Assembly (NCBI GenBank): GCA_037974665.1
Contig: CM075765.1
Location: 5,337,501-5,401,500 of the forward strand
Length of the DNA stretch: 64,000 nt
Direction: 5' to 3'
DNA from: Ehretia macrophylla
Lineage: Eukaryota > Streptophyta > Magnoliopsida > Boraginales > Ehretiaceae
Under the pieces are notes generated by a model that was not told the DNA's origin, made no database searches, and saw nothing but the letters and a program-made list of their open reading frames with translations. Positions 57,025-64,000 of this stretch are shown piece by piece (within the stretch, counting starts at the first letter, position 1; each line of letters begins with the position of its first letter). The position numbers and the translations under genes are program-made.

Positions 57025-58994
57025 TATTGTTAAGGATACCTATGGCAACAGGTATCCGCTATACTCGAAACTGATGGATAACCGCCCGATAAAAAACCGA
57101 TAATGAAAACCGATGGGGGAAACCGTTAGGTTTTGGATTTTATAAAGCAAAACCGACGGATAAACCGATATGTTTTGGTTTTTTATATTAAAAAAAACCA
57201 AAAACCAAAACCCGATTAATAATTTATTATTTTATTATATATATATATATATTATATTATACACATGTATATAATATATATAATAAAATAATATATTTTT
57301 TATTTTTTATTTTTTTTATATATATTATACATATGTATATCTATAAAACAAATGCTTAAATTTTAAAAAATAATAAAAGTAATACTCATCCTAATAGTCT
57401 AATATAACACAAATAAATAAATAATAATAAATTATTAGTAACATAAGACAAAACAGTAAAAAATAATAAAAAAGTCCAAACAAATTTATAACCCTAATAG
57501 TCTTCACTCTTTAATAGTTCTTTCTTAACTTTTCACTCACTCACGCTGCCTCCATAGCCCCAGAACCAAAACTCAAATTTGTTCTTCATTCTCACGAAAA
57601 AAAAGAAAAAAAAATTAAAGGTTCAAGATTCAACGTTCAAGGCTTCATGCTTCTATCTCAGATAGTCCTCAAACTTGAAACGTTCAAACTCAAAAATATA
57701 TATATATATATATTTTTTTTTCTATTTTTTTTTTTTTAATTTTTGTTAAATATCTTACTTTTTTTTTTCTATTAATGTTTTAATGTATTTCTTGGATCTT
57801 CACAAATCAAGGTTAGTCTTTTTTTCATTTTTTTTTAAAAATTTTTTGTTAAATATCTTATGTTTTTCTTTAAATGTCTCTCAATCACTGTCTATTAATT
57901 ACATGACTTCATGTGATTTGGCTGTCAAGTATGGCTCTTGCAATCAACCATACTACATGATAATTCAGATGTAAAGTTGGAATTTACCTAAAGACCAGTC
58001 AACTTTACTTGCCCAATATAATAAAGAGGTTAAAATTGTTGAAAGAACTGTGATAATAAAATTTTTCTTTTGTTGAATGGAACGGTGGATAAGCTTTGAG
58101 ATTGTACACTCATCTTATTGTTTTTCTTGAGTGTATATTAACAATCATTGAACTGTGCATATTATAATAATACAGGGAGAATCATGTTGTTCCTATAAGG
58201 CATTTGCTCAATTCTATAATTATTTTTAGCCTAGTCATCCTATAAATTGATTGGAGCAGAATTAATGATATAAACATCCATCAATGTGAAACAGGGGCTC
58301 TGATGAGTTTTGTAGTGAAAGTACTCTTTGTAATAAAAATTTATTACTTATTTTTACATAACGATATTAAGTTTGTGTTTGCATGCAATTTTTTTAGTGT
58401 TGATATTTTAATGAGAATCTAATAGTTTTGATTTCTCGTAGGTGGATGGAAGAATGAAAAAATGTGAAAACAAAATTTATGGAATTTGCTTAATATTTTG
58501 ATTGTGAACTTTGTTATTTAGTTGTATTAATGAACAAATAGTTTCTCGTTTTTATTATTTTTAGAATTGAATATTTGTGATGATGGTAGTGTATTTTTTA
58601 ATTTTATTGTCTTATTGTATGAATGGACGAACAGTTTCTCATTTTTATTTTGTTAGAATTAAATATTTGCAATGATGTAGTATATATATTTCTTTAATTT
58701 TATTATTTAATATGTATAGATTGTGATTTATTATATTTTTAAATTTTTTTTACATGTAAATTAATATTTTTTTCACAAATTTGGACTTTTTTTCTATTTA
58801 AATTTATTTTTTTAAGTAATCGGTTTTTGTTTCGGTTATCCGCGGGTTTTTTAAAACCCGTCGGTTGCGGTTTTAGATATGATTTTTTTTAACCCGTCGG
58901 TTTCGGTTTCGGTTTTGGTTTTCGATTTGCTAAATGGTTTCGATTTCGATTTTGTCAAAAACCACGGATAACCAACCCGTTACCATCCCTACCT
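57025..58994. mobile_element. Probable old hAT-like element
   Basis: The left region (ATGGCAACAGGTATCCGC...GATGGATAACCG) and the reverse complement of the right region (GGGATGGTAACGGGTTGGTTATCCG) are alike, and both flanks carry runs of CGGTTT/AACCGA-type phrases. This resembles the subterminal structure of plant hAT MITEs. The interior is AT-rich with TA runs and no transposase. I could not resolve an 8-bp duplication (AGGATACC versus AGGAGATCC is suggestive only). Confidence 0.5.
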
Positions 58995-59427
58995 AGGAGA
59001 TCCACAAATATGATCCCAAACCTATACTGGAAACCTGTCAATCTAATGTGTTTCTGACTTGTGGCACATCTATTCGGCCTGGTTATTGCCACCGTATTAG
59101 TTTTATGCACATAACTATCATTTATAATCAAATTGGACGATTCTACCTTTTGTGGTTTCAAGCCAATGGAAACATCAAATCAGACAATGATAATGAGAAA
59201 ATTTCTTCTATGAGGCTGCGACAGAGGAGGCTGTGTAATAAAAAAGTGGGTCCCACATGGGTGGAGCCTACATCTTTGTGAGTGAGAAGTGACCTCATAG
59301 AAAACTAACTCTGATGATGAGGGAGTACTAGAAAAAGACAAGTACGAGAATAATGATGATGATTCTGATTGTGTCAGAGTTGTTTCCATAGCAATTTTTG
59401 CTTCTTTCATATGTTGTTCTTTAATGG

Positions 59428-59785
59428 GGAAATGTCACATTTAGTCTTTTTTGTTTTAAAAAAAAATTTAGTTTGGTCCCTATTATTTGAAATTTCACAT
59501 TTTCGTCCCTATTATTTCTTCAAAAATTTCAATTTCAACTCTATTGTTTCCTTAAAGTTTTAAATTCATCCCTATTGTCAAAATTAATCAATTTAGTCCC
59601 TATTGTTTTCAAAAAATTTCAATTTAGTTCTTGAATAATAGTGATAAATTTGAAACTTTAAAAAAATAATAAACACGAAATTAAAACCTTTTAGAAATAA
59701 TATGGATGAAATTGAGATATATTAAACAATAGGACGAATTTAAAACTTTTGGGAAAACAATAAGAACGAAATTGAAAATTTTTAA
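59428..59785. repeat. Partial copy of the YUCCA-intron fold-back family
   Basis: It starts GGGAAATGTCACATTTAGTC and carries the same TTTAGTCCCTATTGTTT phrases in both orientations as 17829-18220. The right terminus has decayed. Confidence 0.7.
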
Positions 59786-59985
59786 ATTATAACTAAAACA
59801 ATCATTAATTATCTAACTAGGTTAACTAACTTTACACTTTACTTAATTAACCTACAACATTTATTAGAATTCCACCCTTAGTAAAATATCACTTGGACCA
59901 TCTTCTAGGCAACACTACTCATTACAAAGCTTGGGAAATCAAAAGATAAAAGCTAGCATCAGAGGGACCATTTGGCCGAATTCCT

Positions 59986-60007
59986 CCCCCCCCCCCCCCC
60001 CCCCCCC
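59986..60007. repeat. 22-bp poly-C run followed by CA repeat
   Basis: An uninterrupted C22, then TCCCACCCACACACGCACACATACACACACAC. Confidence 0.95.
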
Positions 60008-60049
60008 TCCCACCCACACACGCACACATACACACACACTCAATTCTAA

Positions 60050-61160
60050 ACATGTTTTAGCTATTTTAGACACTTAGTTAACTATATAGGCACTTATCTA
60101 ACTTTATTTAAGCATTAAATCAAATACATTGCATTCTAACATAGTTCTTTAAGCAAATATACTATTCTTGACAAGGTAACCATGCTCACCAATCCACAAA
60201 ACTTCACTAAATAGATAAACATACAATACAAGATATAAAGCAATTAAACGAGCGATAATAAAAATATTTGATATATCAAGCATTCATAGCCAATAACACA
60301 ACAACAACCATAGCTAAGTAAGCAATAAGAGTTTAAAGCACGAAATCTACAAAAATACTATTCATAATCCCAACTTCTACGTTCAAACGACCTACAAGAT
60401 TGGGAGACCGACTTCACTACTCACTCTTAGACACATTATGTCACGATTCTATATTATGAAACCTCACTTTCCCAACAGGACCCCGAAAGTTCACCTAGCA
60501 CATTTGAACTACAGCTATACTAACTGAACACCTAATCAACACCACAATTGCGCCAAAAGTGCTTCCCCGCCTAAAAGATACCAATTCTAGCATTCAATTA
60601 CACACGAAACACCCTTTTACATGAAATCACTTTGCAAATCGAGTCATTTTCACTAGTTTTCTCAAATTTCAATTCATGAAAACTCCTCCGACTATTGTCA
60701 TAACTTAAACAATCACTCATAAACACCTAAATAATCAACTACAATCAAAATCTTAACAAACAACCCAACTTTATTTCAAAATCCCCTTTGCAATTCCAAC
60801 TAAATAGCTATCTTCCGAACAACGAAAGGACCCTACAAACATACTAGGAATTCATTAATCACTAACCAACCACAATGAAGCTCTACAAGCACTTAAAACA
60901 CTTAAACGAACCAATTGCACAAAATGTCCCCTTTATGTTCCAACTTAAATTTCTCAATTCTAGCAATGTTAAATCCGTTTAAATGATATATTTAGTCTTC
61001 TAAGAATTCATGGCACCTAACCAAAGCGACAAAATGCAATTTAGATCGAAAATCCCAATTTTTAAATTTTACTATTCATAACACTATTCATCATCTTTCT
61101 TGTTTCAACTCTTTGTTTCATAAACTACTTAATCATTTGAAAGTTGCAAAACTTAAGAAT
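60050..61160. other. C-rich-strand repetitive-looking stretch, unassigned
   Basis: No gene. Composition and phrases such as TGTCACGATTC (60439) and ACTATTCATAACACTATTC suggest an old LTR in minus orientation, but no ends could be placed. Confidence 0.3.
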
Positions 61161-61164
61161 TAAG

Positions 61165-63585
61165 GTGCAATTTTAGATAAAAATTAGAAAAGATATGTTC
61201 TCAATTAATAGCGATAAAAGCCCAAGACCGGATAGATTTTTATCCCACTTTTACAAGTCTGCTTGGAGTATAGTTAGGAGGGAGATTTGTGAAACAATTA
61301 AATCATCAATGAACTCTTGTAAGCTCTTGGGTAAATGAACTCTATAGTGGTTACATGAGTGCCTAAAGTGGCATGCCCTTCAATTGTTAAAGATTTTAAA
61401 CCGATATTATACTGCAATATGGTGTACAAATGCCTTTCAAAGATCCTTACTAATAGGCTTAGAAGTAACTTTCCCAACATTGTCTCTCCCAACCAAATAG
61501 TTTTTGGGGATGGAAGAAGAATGATTGATAACATCCTTGTGGCACAATATATTTTGAGAAGTTATGCTATGAAGGAAAAAGGTCAGAGATGTAACCTCAA
61601 AGTTGATATTCGGAAGGTATATAATTCGGTGAATTGTTCTTTTATTATTAATGCCATGGGAGCTTTTAGGTACAGAGAAGTTTGTCAAATGAATTGAGAT
61701 ATGTATTACAACCCCAAAATACTCAATCTCAATTAATTGTCACTTGGAAGACTACTTTAAAGGGACTAATGGCCTGAGACAAGGAGATCCAACATCTCCA
61801 TATTTGTTTGTCATTGGGATGAAAGTGTTGTCACAAATCCTAAAGCTCACAACTCAACGTAGATATTTTGTGTACCATTCAAAGTGTGGTAAGATTAAAC
61901 TTACTCATATGTGCTTTGTAGATGATCTTCTTATCTTCTTCAAGGTCCAAACTAAGATATCACAAGCAGTTGGGAATACTTTAAGATTATTCTCAAACTT
62001 ATCTTGATTATCTATTAGCCATGAGAAGAGCATGATTCTTTTTGGAAGTTACTCCCCGCCTATTAAAGGTCAAATTTTTGACATTTTAAATGTTCAAGGA
62101 GGCTCATTCCTGGTTAATTATCTGGAGATCCCTCTCGTTTGTGGCAGAATGAATGCGATAGTGAGGAATGGTTTATCCAAAAGGATCATAGCAAATACAC
62201 AACTTTGGACAACTAAATGGTTGTCTTTTGCTGAACGATTGCAGCTTGTTAAACATGTGCTTGTTAGCCTTTTAATTTTTGGAGTAATGTCGGGTGTCGT
62301 TAAAGGTGTCCAAAAACAATTGTCTTCTTTTCTCTAGAGTGGGAATTGAGGTGATACAAGAATAGCTAAAGTGGCATGGTATGACATTTGCAAGCCTATG
62401 GAAGAAGGAGGCATTTGGATCAAACCACTTGCAGAATCAAACAAAGCGGCTATCTTAGAACAATTCTAGCATATGTATGTGAATGAGTCCTCTCTTTGGA
62501 GTATGTAGGCTAAGAGGGTGTTATTGAAGGATAAATATATATAGAGTGTAGAAATTTCGGAAGATGGCTCGTGGGCGTGGAAAAAGCTTTCCAAATTGAG
62601 AGATGTTGTGTTTGAGTTCGTTAAGCATCAAACTTCTAATGGTGATCATACTTTTCTGTGGCGAGATAATTGGCATCCGAGAGGTAGACTGGTGGATTTG
62701 GTTGCTAATGACCAAATTACAGAATCAAGACGTAGCCTCCAAAGTAAAGTCAGTGTGTGCATTAGACAAGGACAATGGAATTTGCCAAGATGCTTATCTC
62801 ATTTAGAGTCTGATCTTGAAAGGATGAATTTATTGGCAGAGAATGATTCAATCAAGTAAAAAATTTGTACATCCGGGTCGTTTTCTTTAGATTCTACGTG
62901 GCATGAGATTAGGGAGAAGCAGTGTAGGTTTGAATGGTTTGACCTACTTTGGAAACAAATTTATATTCTGAAGTTCAGCTTTTGTGCCTGGCTTGCAATC
63001 AAGGACAGACTTACTACCAAAAGTCAACTCATTGGTTGAGGGTCAACATTCTCGGACTGCACAACTTGTGCCATATGGTTTTGGAAACCAAAGATCAAAT
63101 GTTCTTTGAATGTTCATTCAATAGAACAGTTTGGAGAAATTGTTAGGAGAAATTGTTAGAAGAACGCTAAGATCAAAGTCATTGGGATACAATGTGATAG
63201 AGTACTTATTGGTTGCAGTAGGTATGGCAAGAAAAAAATCCTTTAGGCTCACATTCTTAAACTTCTCTTTACGACTTTTATTTATCACATTTGGAGATAA
63301 CGTAATATGAGGAACTTTAACAATCAGTTTGCAAATGTTGAGCTAGTGTCCAGCAAGATCATAAACGATATATGTCAGGTGTAAGATGATGACCTCTAAG
63401 AAGTTCAAGGATAATTCTTGTAATAGAGAACTTTGTAGTATTAGGGGCTTACCGGATATTAATTGTTAGTTTCAAGGAGATGTTTTCTTTTGTATAGATG
63501 AAACTCACTTGTAAATGGTTGATACCAAGTTTTTGAAGTTGGAATGATATTCGCTTTGCTTGCCTAGCAAAAAAAAAAAAAAAAA
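61165..63585 (+). mobile_element. L1-type LINE, 5'-truncated, copy 2
   Basis: It begins within the RT region (MFSINSDKSPRPDRF, HFYKSAWSIVRREICETIKS) and continues through LRSNFPNIVSPNQIVFGDGR, GLRQGDPTSPYLFVIGMKVL, CFVDDLLIFFK (FVDD catalytic motif) and the zf-RVT part (CNLCHMVLETKDQMFFECSF). It ends in an A17 run (63569-63585). Stops and frameshifts occur throughout. It differs from the LINE at 10812-16158 (FVDD rather than LADD) and is a separate family member. Confidence 0.85.
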
Positions 63586-64000
63586 GCAAATACCGTCCTA
63601 AACGTGATGCTTATGAATGTCGATATTGCATTTTCTTTCCAATCACAAGTTCAAAAATAGGTGAAAGTCTCAAATGTAATATCCTTTTTATCTTTTCAAA
63701 GAAAAGAATGGGAAGATTGCATGGATAAGGAAAGAAGGATGGCGAACTTTATTTGAAACTAAATTGGCTGGAAAATGACTTAGGTGGCGATTTGTATGTT
63801 AGAAAGGGCTATGATTGGAATGACATTTGGGGATCTATTCTAATTCTCATTCTTGGAATGAAATAAATAACTTGAAAATTTCATTCCCTAGGTAATGTGA
63901 TTGCCACGAATTTGGGAATATTGATTATAGACAAAACACATGGCACAATCCATTATCTTGTTCTTGGGAATGAATTTATTTTGTAAATGATCAAACTACC
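62133..64000 (+). repeat. Segmental duplication, copy 2
   Basis: Partner of 43514-45367. The similarity continues past the LINE poly-A to the window edge and probably beyond. Confidence 0.85.

Noticed and set aside
57025-58994. Considered a confirmed hAT with TSD
   Set aside because: Terminal similarity is imperfect and no exact 8-bp duplication could be found, so it is kept only as probable.

Overview
The window is nuclear DNA from a flowering plant, almost certainly a dicot. The evidence is an intron-bearing YUCCA auxin-biosynthesis gene, gene fragments related to plant families (MEE40-type PPR, plant 20S proteasome beta-5, DEX1), and plant-type CACTA, hAT, Mutator-like, LTR and L1 transposons. 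It is a TE-rich, AT-rich neighbourhood with one well-supported intact gene (YUCCA, 16528-19431, +) and one possible membrane-protein gene (about 52323-53108, -). No bacterial-type features, CRISPR arrays or rRNA/tRNA genes were recognised.

Layout. 1-6387: a non-autonomous LTR retrotransposon with 2.7-kb LTRs, a recognisable PBS and PPT, and a 2.8-kb non-coding interior; its 5' LTR runs off the left edge. 6390-9960: a string of intronless fragments of unrelated cellular genes on one strand (MEE40-like PPR, proteasome beta-5, a probable SEC8 exocyst piece, then DEX1), broken up by LTR-like sequence. 10812-16158: a full-length but dead L1-type LINE with a 10-bp target duplication, two ORFs joined by an ATGA overlap, and its 3' end about 370 bp upstream of the YUCCA start codon. 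16528-19431: YUCCA, 4 exons, 388 aa, with a fold-back Mutator-like element (9-bp TSD) in intron 1.

21901-43513 is the most complex part. CACTA element A (21901-33276, genes on -, TSD AGA) is complete at both ends, has lost its transposase core, and carries a solo LTR (30704-33124). Element B (33686-43513, genes on +) is a related copy in the opposite orientation that retains a decayed TNP2 transposase and the second CACTA gene, but lacks its 5' terminus. Between the two lies a decayed piece of a second YUCCA gene (33412-33685). Together A and B form a very long imperfect inverted repeat.

43514-45367 and 62133-64000 are two copies of one segment containing L1 3' sequence plus the same 3' flank, so this is a segmental duplication and not two insertions. 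47816-48762 is a non-autonomous hAT element with an 8-bp TSD. 53262-53692 is another fold-back element. 53852-56449 is the 3' end of a different LTR retrotransposon with hairpin-forming tandem repeats. 57025-58994 looks like an old hAT-type element. The rest is AT-rich intergenic sequence with microsatellites.

Functionally only YUCCA can be tied to a pathway (indole-3-pyruvate to auxin). Everything around it is transposon material that could influence its expression. All assignments come from reading motifs by eye; no database search was run.
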